Shown here: positions 25,068 to 34,221 of the stretch, one piece after another | Position numbering within the stretch: the first letter of the stretch is position 1 | Layout of the letters: each line of letters opens with the position of its first letter | From: Priestia koreensis | Lineage (GTDB): Bacteria > Bacillota > Bacilli > Bacillales > Bacillaceae_H | Assembly (NCBI RefSeq): GCF_001274935.1 | Contig: NZ_LILC01000011.1 | Coordinates: 186,705 to 250,704, forward strand | DNA: 64,000 nucleotides | Direction of reading: 5' to 3' | Made by a program: the position numbers and the translations under genes | Notes under the pieces: generated by a model | What the model was told of the DNA's origin: nothing | Seen by the model: only the letters and a program-made list of their open reading frames with translations | Databases searched by the model: none

Positions 25068-27059
25068 ATGAAAAACCTGCTATCGAGAGACCAACATGTA
25101 TTAAATAAGCATCTTGGTTTCTTCTTTTTAGCTGTCGTACTATTTTGGCTAAAAACTTACGCTGCTTATCGTGCGGAGTTTAACTTAGGTATCGATAACG
25201 ACATGCAAAAGTTTTTACTTTTTATGAACCCTATTAGTTCAGCAATTCTCTTCTTTGGGTTTGCGTTATTTGCGAAAGGAAGACGTTCTTACATCTGGAT
25301 GATTATTTTAAATCTCCTTATGTCGATCCTACTTTATGCGAATGTCGTGTACTATCGTTTCTTTAACGATTTTATTACGATTCCAACGCTTACACAGACA
25401 AAGAACTTTGGGGATTTAGGTGGTAGTATTCTAGAGCTTTTATCTGGATATGACCCTCTTTATTTCTTAGATACTTTCATTCTACTTGCACTTGTTGTGT
25501 TCAAGGTTGCGAAACCACAGCCTGTTCGCTTGAGTGGTAGAAAAATTACGGGCGTATTCTTGCTAGGGATTTTGTTTTTCAGCACAAACCTTGCGTTAGC
25601 TGAATCAGATCGTCCACAATTATTAACAAGAACGTTTGACCGTAACTACATTGTGAAGTATTTAGGTGCTTATAACTACACGATTTACGATGCAATTCAG
25701 AGCACAAAGTCATCAGCACAGCGTGCACTAGCAGACAGTAATGACGTAACAGAGGTAAGTAATTTTACAAAAGCTACTTATGCAGAGCCAAACAAAGCAT
25801 ATTTCGGAAAAGCAAAAGGAATGAACGTGATTTATGTTCATCTTGAGTCTTTCCAAAACTTCTTAATTAACTACAAGTTAAACGGACAAGAAGTTACACC
25901 ATTTTTAAACTCATTAACAAGAGACCAAAACACGTTATACTTTGATAACTTCTATCACCAAACAGGTCAGGGTAAAACGTCTGACGCAGAATTTATGTTA
26001 GAAAACTCCATGTTTGGATTGCCACAGGGATCTGTTTTCTCTACGAAGGGACAGAATACTCTTCAAGCTGCACCAGCTATTCTAGGTCAGCGCGGGTATA
26101 CATCAGCAGTCTTCCACGGTAACTATAAAACATTCTGGAATCGTGATGAAATCTACAAATCTATCGGTTTTGATCACTTCTTTGATGCTAGCTACTATGA
26201 CATGAATTCAAAAGACGTTGTGAACTACGGACTAAAAGATAAACCATTCTTTAAAGAGTCTATTCCGATGCTAGAGTCATTAAAGCAACCGTTCTATACG
26301 AAGTTCATTACGCTTTCTAACCATTTCCCTTATCCAATTGAAGATAGCGAAGCTACCATTGGACCAGCAACAACAGGGGATGGATCAGTTGACCGTTACT
26401 TCCAAACAGCGCGTTATCTTGATGAGTCAGTAAAAGGATTCTTTGATTATCTGAAGAAATCTGGTCTATATGACAACTCTGTCATTGTTTTATATGGTGA
26501 TCACTATGGTATTTCAGAGAACCATAACAAAGCAATGTCTCAAATTTTAGGTAAAGAAATTACGCCACTGGATAATGCGAACTTGCAAAAAGTACCTCTT
26601 TATATTCGTGTACCGGGTATGAATGGTGGTATTCAACATCAGTATGGTGGTGAAATTGACGTTCTTCCAACACTCCTACACTTACTAGGAATTGATACAG
26701 AAGATTACATTCAATTTGGTACAGACTTAATGTCAAAAGAACATTCGCCGGTCGTGCCGTTCCGTAACGGAGACTACGTAAGTCCGACGACTGCTTCTAT
26801 TAACGATAAGTATTACAATATGCAAACAGGTGAGCGTATTGAAGCGAACGACGAGACAAAACGTTACTCAGAAATCGCTCAAAAACGACTTAATCTTTCA
26901 GACAAAGTAGTATACGGAGATTTATTACGTTTCTACGAACCAAAAGGATTTAAGCCTGTAGATCGCTCGAAATATAACTACAATCACGATGAGGATACAA
27001 CAACCTCAGATAAAGAAAATGAAAAAGAGAAAACAACGAGTGAAACAGACCAGAAATAA
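25068..27059 (+). CDS. ltaS: Polyglycerolphosphate lipoteichoic acid synthase LtaS
   Basis: 663 residues. Five N-terminal transmembrane helices (to about 185) are followed by an extracellular sulfatase-fold domain. The catalytic threonine is in TGQGKTSDAEFM, and metal ligands appear in VIYVHLESFQ and LYGDHYGISENHN. The enzyme polymerises glycerol-phosphate from phosphatidylglycerol into lipoteichoic acid. An ALAESDRP-type linker after helix 5 is a likely cleavage region. ATG 25068 follows AAGAGG; the GTG at 25062 is less well spaced. The C-terminal tail is rich in Glu, Lys and Thr. Single-gene unit. Confidence 0.95.
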   Translation: MKNLLSRDQHVLNKHLGFFFLAVVLFWLKTYAAYRAEFNLGIDNDMQKFLLFMNPISSAILFFGFALFAKGRRSYIWMIILNLLMSILLYANVVYYRFFNDFITIPTLTQTKNFGDLGGSILELLSGYDPLYFLDTFILLALVVFKVAKPQPVRLSGRKITGVFLLGILFFSTNLALAESDRPQLLTRTFDRNYIVKYLGAYNYTIYDAIQSTKSSAQRALADSNDVTEVSNFTKATYAEPNKAYFGKAKGMNVIYVHLESFQNFLINYKLNGQEVTPFLNSLTRDQNTLYFDNFYHQTGQGKTSDAEFMLENSMFGLPQGSVFSTKGQNTLQAAPAILGQRGYTSAVFHGNYKTFWNRDEIYKSIGFDHFFDASYYDMNSKDVVNYGLKDKPFFKESIPMLESLKQPFYTKFITLSNHFPYPIEDSEATIGPATTGDGSVDRYFQTARYLDESVKGFFDYLKKSGLYDNSVIVLYGDHYGISENHNKAMSQILGKEITPLDNANLQKVPLYIRVPGMNGGIQHQYGGEIDVLPTLLHLLGIDTEDYIQFGTDLMSKEHSPVVPFRNGDYVSPTTASINDKYYNMQTGERIEANDETKRYSEIAQKRLNLSDKVVYGDLLRFYEPKGFKPVDRSKYNYNHDEDTTTSDKENEKEKTTSETDQK

Positions 27060-27062
27060 ACG

Positions 27063-27097
27063 AAAAGCGACAGGAATTAGCTCCTGTCGCTTTTTTT
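27063..27097. terminator. Bidirectional terminator, ltaS and CDF gene
   Basis: GCGACAGGA / TCCTGTCGC stem with A and T runs on either side, between convergent genes. Confidence 0.85.
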
Positions 27098-27989
27098 ATT
27101 CGGGAAAATAGGGATTTAGGTGAATAAGTACTTCCTGAATATGATCATTTTTGTCCATCAGTACCTTTTTAATTTCTCGTCCTAAGTCATGTCCCTGTTT
27201 AATCGTTTTGAAGTGGTCAATTGAGATGCGAACATCTACTAATATGTAGTGTCCGTGCTCACGTGCGCGAATAAGATCAATGCGTTTTACTTCAGGAAAT
27301 GATTCAATAGTCGAAGTGAATTCCTCTAAAAGATCTGGCGCCACGTTTCGCTCCATTAAAATCTGAAATGCCTCGTTCATCATTTGCCAAGAAATACGGA
27401 AAATCAAAAAGGCAACGAAAATACTGGCTACTTTATCTCCATATAGAAGGAAATGGATTTTCTCCTGTTTGCCAACGATTGACACAATAACACCCATTGC
27501 TGCGGCAATAGAAGCAATAATATCTGCTTTATGATCAAACGCAATGGCTTCGATAGCTTTACTTTGTTGGGCTTTCGCCGTTTTTAATGAATACTGGTAT
27601 AGAAGAATTTTGGCTACATATGAGAACAATGCTACCCACATGGCCATAAGTGTCGGTGATTCAATAGGATGGAAAAATCCTGATACACCTTCGAAGACAA
27701 TGTATATGGCAACGAGAAAAAGAATAATACCTACGATCCCTGATACGATGACTTCTGCTTTTCCGTGGCCGTAAGGATGGTCATCATCCGCTGGTTTATT
27801 AGCTAATCGAATAACAATAAGTACAATAATTGATGCGAAGACATCTGCTGCTGAATGAATACCATCAGCAAATACGGCATCACTGTTACTCGAGTAGCCA
27901 ATAATTATTTTTCCTACTGTTAAAACAATGTTACTCCATACGCTAATCCAAGCTACTTTTTTCGCGATGGACTCTCTGCTTTTAGTCAT
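27096..27989 (-). CDS. Cation diffusion facilitator family metal exporter
   Basis: 297 residues, six predicted helices plus a cytoplasmic C-terminal domain. Metal-site motifs are FADGIHSAADV in helix 2 and FDHKADIIAS in helix 5. HPYGHGKAE lies in the loop between helices 2 and 3. The DHKAD variant recalls the manganese exporters MneP and MneS of B. subtilis, but zinc, iron or cobalt cannot be excluded. GAGGTGAAGAA precedes the ATG at 27989. It is a single-gene unit. Confidence 0.85.
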   Translation of the reverse strand: MTKSRESIAKKVAWISVWSNIVLTVGKIIIGYSSNSDAVFADGIHSAADVFASIIVLIVIRLANKPADDDHPYGHGKAEVIVSGIVGIILFLVAIYIVFEGVSGFFHPIESPTLMAMWVALFSYVAKILLYQYSLKTAKAQQSKAIEAIAFDHKADIIASIAAAMGVIVSIVGKQEKIHFLLYGDKVASIFVAFLIFRISWQMMNEAFQILMERNVAPDLLEEFTSTIESFPEVKRIDLIRAREHGHYILVDVRISIDHFKTIKQGHDLGREIKKVLMDKNDHIQEVLIHLNPYFPE

Positions 27990-28144
27990 TTCTTCACCTC
28001 ATACGATATCTAAAAAATCAGCTTTTCTATCGTACCATTACAGAATCATGTGGGTCTAGAGCAATAATATTAGAAAAAGCTATATTAGTAGAATGAATTC
28101 AATAGTATTAGAAAAGCGAAATAAAGTTGAACTTATACAACTTT

Positions 28145-28180
28145 AAAAAGGATGAATCACTTTTCGCGATTCATCCTTTT
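28145..28180 (-). terminator. Terminator after GPH symporter gene
   Basis: AAAAGGATGAAT / ATTCATCCTTTT stem, with a T run on the minus strand, just past the symporter stop. Confidence 0.8.
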
Positions 28181-28183
28181 CAG

Positions 28184-29716
28184 CTAGATGTTAACGAACG
28201 TTGTCTTTGGTTGTTTTGGGGGAGGGGTATCACCTATATTATTGTTTCCCCACGTGCGTTCGTATTCCCATCCAGTCAGTTCTTCTACTACTTTTCTTGT
28301 CTGGTCATCGACGTCCTGCATGGAGCCACCGCTCTCAAGACGTTGAATTTCTGTAATCAGTACTTCATGTCTATGTTTGTTCAATTTAAAACGGAGCGAA
28401 ACGATGAAGCCGAATACTACGAACAGGAGAGTACCGATTCCGAATACAACCATAATCCCTGTAATTGCTTGAGCTGGTTGAGCTTCATTCCCAGATGCAA
28501 AACCAAAGCCATCAAGAACAATACCGACTAAGAACAGAGCGATGGACTGAACAAGCTTTCGAATAAATGTCATCGTTCCAGCAAAAATTCCTTCGCGACG
28601 TTCGCGTGTCAACATTTGATCAACATCAGGGATAAAGCTATAAATATTCCACGGAACGAAATATGTTCCGCTTCTGCCAATTCCCATGAAAATCGCGATC
28701 ACATAAAGCATGGCCACAACGTGCGCAGAAGCAAAATAATACACGCTTATATAGGCAAGTATGGATACGAAGACGGTACCTAAAGCAATTTGATAAGCCG
28801 AGCCGTTGCCAAGCTTCACGCAAGCCCAAGCAAAAATGGGAATAAAGATCATTTGGATAATGCCCATCGTGCTTAATAGTTTGGAAGCAAGAACCGTATT
28901 TTCTCCTAAAGCAAAGGCAACGTAGTAAGCAAATGTAGCGCCAAAGATGTCCTGTGCTGCATAAGCACCCGCATACATCAATGTATGTAATCTGAATGTT
29001 CTAATTTTAAAGGTTGAGAGCAAGCCTTTAAAAAGTTTTTTCATATCTTCCTTAAAGTGAAGCGGTGCTTTCACCTTTTCTTCCACGGGTTCTTCAAATG
29101 TGAAACGATACAAGCCAACCATGATGATGGCAAAAATGATGGAGAAGACTGCACCCATTAGGAAGAAAGAAAATGGGGATTTTTCTCCGTAGATGCCAAT
29201 TAATACACCAGGAAGCCATGCTGCCACGAATGTAGAGCCCTGAGAGAAAATAAGGCGTACAGTTGTGAGACGTGAGCGAACGTTAAAATCTCGCGTCATT
29301 TCTGCTGAAAGTGTTTCATATGGAACGGTAATTAGCGAAAAAACTAGTCCAAAAAGAATATACGTCAAAAGGTAATACCAGTAACCTAAATCACTGATCC
29401 AAAGCAATGAGTAGGTTAACGAAAACGGAATTCCAAGCAAGAAGAAAAATCCTCTTCGCCCAAATCGTTTACCGAATTTGCTTCGATGAAAGTTATCGGT
29501 GACATACCCCATTAAAGGATCAAAAAAGGCGTCAATAAAACGAGAAATTGCTAGGATAGAACCTGCTTGTGTAGCGGTTAAGCCGCCGAATTTTGTGTAG
29601 AAAAACATGAGCCAGAGACCGATAATGGCAATGGAGCCACCACCAAAAATGTCACCGGACCCGTAAGCAAGAGTAGTCTTCCACCCTACCTTTTGTTTTT
29701 GAGTATGTACAGCCAT
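28184..29716 (-). CDS. Glycoside-pentoside-hexuronide (GPH) family sugar:cation symporter
   Basis: 510 residues, about 12 membrane helices, MFS superfamily, GPH branch. Typical features are LAYGSGDIFGGG at the start, AISRFIDAFFDPLMGYVTDN in helix 2, RFGRRGFFFLLGIP and FVPWNIYSFIPDVDQMLTRERREGIFAG. It probably imports a disaccharide, pentoside or uronide with sodium or protons. No sugar-hydrolysing enzyme lies nearby, so the substrate cannot be inferred. The next gene on the other strand is an SDR dehydrogenase starting about 190 bases away. Confidence 0.85.
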   Translation of the reverse strand: MAVHTQKQKVGWKTTLAYGSGDIFGGGSIAIIGLWLMFFYTKFGGLTATQAGSILAISRFIDAFFDPLMGYVTDNFHRSKFGKRFGRRGFFFLLGIPFSLTYSLLWISDLGYWYYLLTYILFGLVFSLITVPYETLSAEMTRDFNVRSRLTTVRLIFSQGSTFVAAWLPGVLIGIYGEKSPFSFFLMGAVFSIIFAIIMVGLYRFTFEEPVEEKVKAPLHFKEDMKKLFKGLLSTFKIRTFRLHTLMYAGAYAAQDIFGATFAYYVAFALGENTVLASKLLSTMGIIQMIFIPIFAWACVKLGNGSAYQIALGTVFVSILAYISVYYFASAHVVAMLYVIAIFMGIGRSGTYFVPWNIYSFIPDVDQMLTRERREGIFAGTMTFIRKLVQSIALFLVGIVLDGFGFASGNEAQPAQAITGIMVVFGIGTLLFVVFGFIVSLRFKLNKHRHEVLITEIQRLESGGSMQDVDDQTRKVVEELTGWEYERTWGNNNIGDTPPPKQPKTTFVNI

Positions 29717-29904
29717 CTCTTTTCCCCCTTTTTAGACTATTAGCCCGTGCTATTTCTGAACCAGGAGCACAGTTCGTCCAATCTTATGTTGTAAGATACA
29801 AGCTACCCTAAAATTTTTTTCTTAAAACCAGTGGAAATGGGGAAAGTAAAAATCATAATCATGAACTGACGGAATGCGGTAGGAACAGAGGAGGAGAGCA
29901 GGAG

Positions 29905-30672
29905 ATGAAGTTATTTGATTTTCAAGATCAAGTTGTAGTAATTACAGGAGCAAGTAGGGGCATAGGGTTTACGCTCGCACGATCTTTTTCCACTCTAGGA
30001 GCAAAGGTTGTGTTGCTTGGAAGAACTGCTTCAACTATTCAACAAGCAGCTAATGATATTCAAAGTGAAACGGCTAATGAGACGCTCGGTCTTGTTTGTG
30101 ATGTAACAGATGAACAGCAAATCGAAACGATGGCAGAAGAGGTGATGAAGAGATTTGGAAAAATAGATGTTTTAGTGAATAATGCAGGAGCAACCGTTCG
30201 AAAAACATTAGACCATTTGGAACAGGAAGAATGGGAGGATATTATGAAAACGAACGTCACGTCTGTTTTTCTAACGACCAAAGTAGTAGCACGTAAAATG
30301 AAGGAAGCACGTTACGGTCGAATTATCAACATTGCGTCTATGTCTAGTGAAATTACGCTCTCTTTTTCAACTGCATATGGACCTAGTAAAGCAGCGGTCG
30401 TTCACTTTACGAAGCAAACAGCAAGTGAGCTGGCTCCTTATAATATAACGGTTAATGCTGTGAGCCCCGGATTTGTAAAAACGTCTCTAAACGCAAAAGC
30501 GCTCGAGGATGATCAGTTTCGACGTCCGATTGAAAATCGTAATCCAATGCGTCGTATCGGAACAATTGACGAAGTTGTTACGCCCGTTGTTTTTTTCGCA
30601 GCAAAGGGATCTAGTTATGTAACCGGTCAAAACTTGCTCGTTGATGGGGGAACCACGTCTTTTGGCTTTTAA
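29905..30672 (+). CDS. SDR family oxidoreductase
   Basis: 255-residue classical short-chain dehydrogenase. The nucleotide motif is TGASRGIGFTLA (residues about 15-26). NNAGA is present, as are a catalytic Ser in NIASMSSE and YGPSK with the catalytic Tyr and Lys. NAVSPGFVKT and VTGQNLLVDGG near the end are family typical. The sequence is close to gluconate 5-dehydrogenase and 3-oxoacyl reductase types. It faces a GPH symporter, so a role in sugar-acid use is possible but unproven. GGAGAGCAGGAG precedes ATG 29905. Confidence 0.85.
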   Translation: MKLFDFQDQVVVITGASRGIGFTLARSFSTLGAKVVLLGRTASTIQQAANDIQSETANETLGLVCDVTDEQQIETMAEEVMKRFGKIDVLVNNAGATVRKTLDHLEQEEWEDIMKTNVTSVFLTTKVVARKMKEARYGRIINIASMSSEITLSFSTAYGPSKAAVVHFTKQTASELAPYNITVNAVSPGFVKTSLNAKALEDDQFRRPIENRNPMRRIGTIDEVVTPVVFFAAKGSSYVTGQNLLVDGGTTSFGF

Positions 30673-30742
30673 AAAAAGAAGGCGTTCAGCACGGTCACTG
30701 AAAAACTTCGGATTTTTTAGATGATCAGTAGAACCTAAGACA

Positions 30743-30790
30743 AAAAAGCTGGATGAATTCCTTTTTAGGGATTTATCCAGCTTTTTCTTC
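30743..30790. terminator. Terminator after SDR gene
   Basis: AAAAAGCTGGAT / ATCCAGCTTTTT stem, usable in both directions. Confidence 0.75.
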
Positions 30791-30799
30791 ATTACAAAG

Positions 30800-30840
30800 C
30801 AAAAAAACGGCCAAATTCCTTTCAAAATGGGAATTTGGCC
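30800..30840 (-). terminator. Minus-strand terminator downstream of quinone reductase and repeat
   Basis: GGCCAAATTCC (30809-30819) / GGAATTTGGCC (30830-30840), with a T run only on the minus strand. Transcripts of the oxidoreductase at 31.06 kb would run through the repeat at 30871-30990 before stopping here. Confidence 0.75.
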
Positions 30841-30870
30841 ATTACATCTGATATAGTCGCTCTAGGTTGT

Positions 30871-30990
30871 TTGGAACGGAAGGTGCGAGACTCCTGCGGG
30901 ATTAGCGTGACAGGTGAGACCCCGCAGAGGAGCGAGGAGGCTCACCGCACGCCCCGCGGAAAGCGGAGCGACCTGGAGTGGAAATCAACC
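30871..30990. repeat. GC-rich structured intergenic repeat of the Bacillus type
   Basis: The segment GCGAGACTCCTGCGGG ... GTGAGACCCCGCAG ... GGCTCACCGC ... GCCCCGCGGAAAGCG ... GAGTGGAAATCAACC is one I recognise as a common dispersed intergenic element of Bacillaceae genomes. It is far more GC-rich than its surroundings. CTGCGGG (30894-30900) pairs with CCCGCAG (30921-30927), and GGTGAG (30913-30918) pairs with CTCACC (30941-30946). The arms interleave. Only one copy lies in this window, so dispersal is from memory. Confidence 0.7.
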
Positions 30991-31062
30991 GACTCCGTTA
31001 TGAACGCCATCCTTTAAGGACTTTTTCAATGATCTCCGCTAAGCGGGGCCTTCTTTCAAAGC

Positions 31063-32043
31063 TTATTTTACTTTTGCTACAATTTTCCCGCGGACGTGAC
31101 GCTCTGATAAGCGTACGAGTGCTGCTGGGACTTCTTCAAGCGTGATAACTTCTTCAAGTAACGATTTAATTTTCTTTTGCTCTAATAGAGACAGCATATC
31201 GTCGCCCATTTTAGCTAGATCTTCTTGTGCTAATTGATCATCGGACTGATGTGCTGCATTTAAGGCAACTTCGTGATAAGAAACGACTTTCGTGAAGCCT
31301 TTAATCTTCGTGAAATCAGGTGCTCCAGCGATGTAGACCATGTGTCCCATATAAGCAAGCATATCCAGTGAATCTGTTGCGTTTTGACGACTTACTGCAT
31401 CAACTACCGCATCAACACCGCGGCCATTTGTAAGCTCCATTACTTTTGCTGTTACATCTTCTTCTCGGTAGTCAAAAACGTGATCAGCACCGAGAGATTT
31501 TACGTATTCATGGTTGTGAGAGGAAGCCGTTGAGAACACCTCTAGGCCTGCAAGCTTAGCTAGTTGAACACCAAATCCACCTACACCACCAGCGCCTCCG
31601 TGAATCATAATCGTTTTAACGTTGTTAAGAGGAAGCTTGCGGAACAAAGCTTGATACGCTGTATATCCTGCGCATGGAAGAGATACTGCTTCCTCGTAAG
31701 AAATGCTTTCAGGAATTCGTGATACGCTGTGAGCAGTCGTGATCGCAAATTCAGCATATCCACCATTTTTAGTAAAATCGCCGTGGTAAACAACGCGATC
31801 TCCGATGTTCCATTGTGTTACACCCTCACCAAGAGCTGCGACCGTTCCTGCAACGTCTACTGCCAAAATGTGTGGGTATGTCCAAGCTGGATTTCCGCCT
31901 GTTGCTGTTTTGTAATCAACAGGATTTAGTCCAACAGCATGGACCTCGACTAAAATTTCTCCGCTTTTTGGAGTAGGCGTCTCGATTTCTTCTAGCGTCA
32001 TATTCGCCCATTGTCCTTTATCATGTAAAAGTAATGCTTTCAT
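31063..32043 (-). CDS. Zinc-independent alcohol dehydrogenase family, NADPH:quinone reductase-like
   Basis: 326-residue medium-chain dehydrogenase/reductase. A GroES-like N-terminal domain (VGLNPVDYKTATG, GDRVVYHGDF, GGYAEFA) is followed by a Rossmann domain with IHGGAGGVGGFGVQLAKLAG. No structural-zinc cysteine cluster is present, which fits the quinone oxidoreductase branch. It is divergent from an HxlR regulator gene with a conserved cysteine, a layout typical of quinone or electrophile detoxification. The ATG at 32043 follows AAAGGGAGATGAC. Confidence 0.85.
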   Translation of the reverse strand: MKALLLHDKGQWANMTLEEIETPTPKSGEILVEVHAVGLNPVDYKTATGGNPAWTYPHILAVDVAGTVAALGEGVTQWNIGDRVVYHGDFTKNGGYAEFAITTAHSVSRIPESISYEEAVSLPCAGYTAYQALFRKLPLNNVKTIMIHGGAGGVGGFGVQLAKLAGLEVFSTASSHNHEYVKSLGADHVFDYREEDVTAKVMELTNGRGVDAVVDAVSRQNATDSLDMLAYMGHMVYIAGAPDFTKIKGFTKVVSYHEVALNAAHQSDDQLAQEDLAKMGDDMLSLLEQKKIKSLLEEVITLEEVPAALVRLSERHVRGKIVAKVK

Positions 32044-32070
32044 TTTGATGTCATCTCCCTTTAAATTTGA

Positions 32071-32120
32071 GCTGTATTTTCGATATGGTTTATAATAGAT
32101 ACCATTGTTCCAAAAAACAA
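32071..32120 (-). promoter_or_regulatory. Promoter and candidate HxlR operator of the quinone reductase gene
   Basis: On the minus strand TTGTTT is followed after 17 bases by TATTAT, near 32091-32119. An imperfect inverted repeat with arms ATGGT / ACCAT (about 32084-32104) overlaps the -10 box, where the divergent HxlR regulator could bind. Confidence 0.45.
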
Positions 32121-32176
32121 GTAGGCACTATTTCGTAAGGTAGTATCCATTTAGAAACTACAAAGAGGTGAAAGTC

Positions 32177-32551
32177 GTGAAGGATCTTGAAAAAGAATAT
32201 CAATGCGCGATTGATTTAGTAATAGATGTTATAGGAGGAAAGTGGAAGGTTCTTATTTTATGGAACTTGAATGAAGGGGTGAAACGTTTTAACGAATTGA
32301 GACGTTCATTACCAGGAATTACACAAAAAATGCTCACTCAACAACTACGTGAGCTTGAGCATCATGGATTAATTGAACGAACGGTTTATCAGCAAGTACC
32401 TCCAAAAGTGGAGTATTCGACTACTTCTCAAAGGAAAAAGCTTCAGGCTACGCTATTTGCGATGTGTGAGTGGGGAGACGAGTACGCAGAAGAAAAAGGC
32501 ATTGAGATGAATCGATGCTGGACTACTTATGATTTTATGAAGGCAAAATAA
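32177..32551 (+). CDS. HxlR family transcriptional regulator
   Basis: About 124 residues. The winged helix contains VIGGKWKVLILWNLNEGVKRFNELRR and GITQKMLTQQLRELEHHGLIER. A cysteine near residue 9 (YQCAIDLV) sits where YodB, HypR and CatR of B. subtilis carry their redox-sensing cysteine. This suggests quinone or thiol stress sensing. GTG 32177 has AAAGAGG eight bases upstream; an in-frame GTG at 32168 overlaps it. It is divergent from the quinone reductase, its likely target. Confidence 0.85.
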   Translation: MKDLEKEYQCAIDLVIDVIGGKWKVLILWNLNEGVKRFNELRRSLPGITQKMLTQQLRELEHHGLIERTVYQQVPPKVEYSTTSQRKKLQATLFAMCEWGDEYAEEKGIEMNRCWTTYDFMKAK

Positions 32552-32674
32552 TGGCACTTAAAAGTACCTACCGAACTTAAAAGTGCGTACTTCTCACGTT
32601 AACTTATATGCTTCATAATGACCTTCAACAGCAGCTTTGCTACAGCGTGCTGCCAAAGAGAAGGAGGAAGACAT

Positions 32675-33631
32675 ATGAACACATTTTCTAATCATCATGC
32701 TTATAGTCGTATGTACAAAGAGGAAGAGCTCACACTAGGGCTTCATATACCGTTAGAAAATTATCAGTTTTCTACTCCGACGATGGAAAAGCAAGTGGAG
32801 CTGTCTCAATTAGCAGAGAAATATGGGTTTACAGGGTTATGGTTCCGCGATGTATTACTAGAAGATCCGATGTTTGGTGATCCGGCGGTAGGTCAAATCT
32901 ATGATATGATGATTTACCTTACCTATTTAGCAAGCCAAACAAAAGAGATCGCGCTTGGAACTTCAGCGGTAGTGCTACCACTACGTCATCCTTTACGAAT
33001 TGCAAAAGAGATCGCAACGATTGATCAATTGTTTCCAGAGCGTCTTATTATGGGGGTTTCATCAGGTGATCGCCGCGCTGATTTTAGAGGACTAGGCGTG
33101 TCACACGCTGATCGTGGGGCAAGATTTGTCGAGTCGTTTCAATACCTACAGCAAGCGCTCTATGAAGAATATCCTCAAATTGCTGCCGGTGTTGGACAAA
33201 TACAAGGTGCCAATTTAGTACCAAAGCCGACAACCCAAATTCCAACGATGATTACAGGTTATAGCCAACAACCGATGGACTGGTTTGCAGAGCATGGAGA
33301 CGGTTGGATGTACTATCCTCGTGCGCCGCATTTACAGGCAGAGTCCATTAGACAGTGGCGAGAGCTAGTCGAGCAGTATCATCCTGGGCAATTTAAGCCA
33401 TTCACGCAGCCAATGCACTTAGATCTGTCAGAAGATCCGAATGAATCCATTACGCCTATCCGCCTAGGCTTCCGTGCTGGACGAAATGTGTTAATTGAGC
33501 TTTTAAGTATTTATAAAGAAATTGGTGTCAATCATTTGTTTTTCGCGCTATTCGATAGTCAGCGACCAGCAGAAGAAGTTATTAATGAATTAGGTGAAGA
33601 AGTACTTCCGCATTTTCCTGCCCATCGCTAA
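32675..33631 (+). CDS. LLM class oxidoreductase (luciferase-like, BA3436-type)
   Basis: 318-residue TIM-barrel, bacterial-luciferase-like flavin-dependent oxidoreductase. The start LTLGLHIPLENYQF, then FTGLWFRDVLLEDPMFGDP, LGTSAVVLPLRHPLRIAKEIATIDQLFPERLIMGVSSGDRR and a conserved C terminus fit the BA3436 subfamily, whose substrate is unknown. AAGGAGGAAG supports ATG 32675; an upstream in-frame ATG at 32618 has no ribosome site. A terminator follows. It lies beside redox-related regulators. Confidence 0.83.
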   Translation: MNTFSNHHAYSRMYKEEELTLGLHIPLENYQFSTPTMEKQVELSQLAEKYGFTGLWFRDVLLEDPMFGDPAVGQIYDMMIYLTYLASQTKEIALGTSAVVLPLRHPLRIAKEIATIDQLFPERLIMGVSSGDRRADFRGLGVSHADRGARFVESFQYLQQALYEEYPQIAAGVGQIQGANLVPKPTTQIPTMITGYSQQPMDWFAEHGDGWMYYPRAPHLQAESIRQWRELVEQYHPGQFKPFTQPMHLDLSEDPNESITPIRLGFRAGRNVLIELLSIYKEIGVNHLFFALFDSQRPAEEVINELGEEVLPHFPAHR

Positions 33632-33634
33632 TGT

Positions 33635-33671
33635 AAAAAAAGACGTTCCGTGTGGGGAACGTCTTTTTTTC
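33635..33671 (+). terminator. Terminator after LLM oxidoreductase
   Basis: GACGTTCC / GGAACGTC stem between A and T runs. Confidence 0.85.
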
Positions 33672-33711
33672 TACGCAATCGTTTTCAAAAAAATGGATTA
33701 AAAATTCTATG

Positions 33712-34161
33712 TTAGTCAATCTCTGTATTTGAGATTACGTCATCTAGCTTCTCAAATAATCGATAGAATGTATTCAGTTCTTCTATAGAGAATTGTGTAA
33801 AGTAGTGATTCATCAGTTTGCGGTGTGATTCAGTCATTTCTTCAAGAAGCGCTTTTCCTTGTTCACTGAGACTCACCATAACGACACGACGATCTCGTTC
33901 GGAATGAACGCGTTCAACTAAGTCGCGATCAATTAAGCGATCCATTAAGACAGTAATTGCGCTCGGTTTCACATTCATTAGGTCTGCTAGCTGTGTAACT
34001 CTTGTTAATCCCTCTTTTGCAATCATATGCATAACGTGAAACTGTGGGCCTGTAATTTTATATGGTTGTAAATTTTTATCAACGATTGGTCGGAGTTTTT
34101 TGTTAATGGCAATAAGTGACATTTGGACACTTTGTGCAAGTTCTATTTTTTCTTCTACCAT
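33712..34161 (-). CDS. MarR family transcriptional regulator
   Basis: 149 residues from ATG 34161, which has AAGGGGATC at a seven-base spacing. The TTG at 34179 is in frame but lacks a ribosome site. The winged helix contains LTRVTQLADLMNVKPSAITVLMDRLIDRDLV and ERDRRVVMVSLSEQGKALLEEM. It is a single gene, divergent from the MarR-led efflux operon. The perfect 9-1-9 repeat just upstream suggests self-regulation. Its other targets are unknown. Confidence 0.88.
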   Translation of the reverse strand: MVEEKIELAQSVQMSLIAINKKLRPIVDKNLQPYKITGPQFHVMHMIAKEGLTRVTQLADLMNVKPSAITVLMDRLIDRDLVERVHSERDRRVVMVSLSEQGKALLEEMTESHRKLMNHYFTQFSIEELNTFYRLFEKLDDVISNTEID

Positions 34162-34202
34162 GCTGATCCCCTTTTTCAATTGTTTGTTAACTTAAATGTT
34201 AA

Positions 34203-34221
34203 ACAATTTAAATTAAATTGT
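34203..34221. promoter_or_regulatory. Perfect 9-1-9 inverted repeat, MarR operator candidate
   Basis: ACAATTTAA-A-TTAAATTGT lies 42 bases upstream of the minus-strand marR start, in the promoter region. AT-rich palindromes of this size are typical MarR sites. Confidence 0.55.

Noticed and set aside
30835..31017. 60-codon plus-strand ORF across the GC-rich repeat
   Set aside because: It arises from the repeat itself, with no ribosome site and arginine/glycine-rich random-looking sequence.
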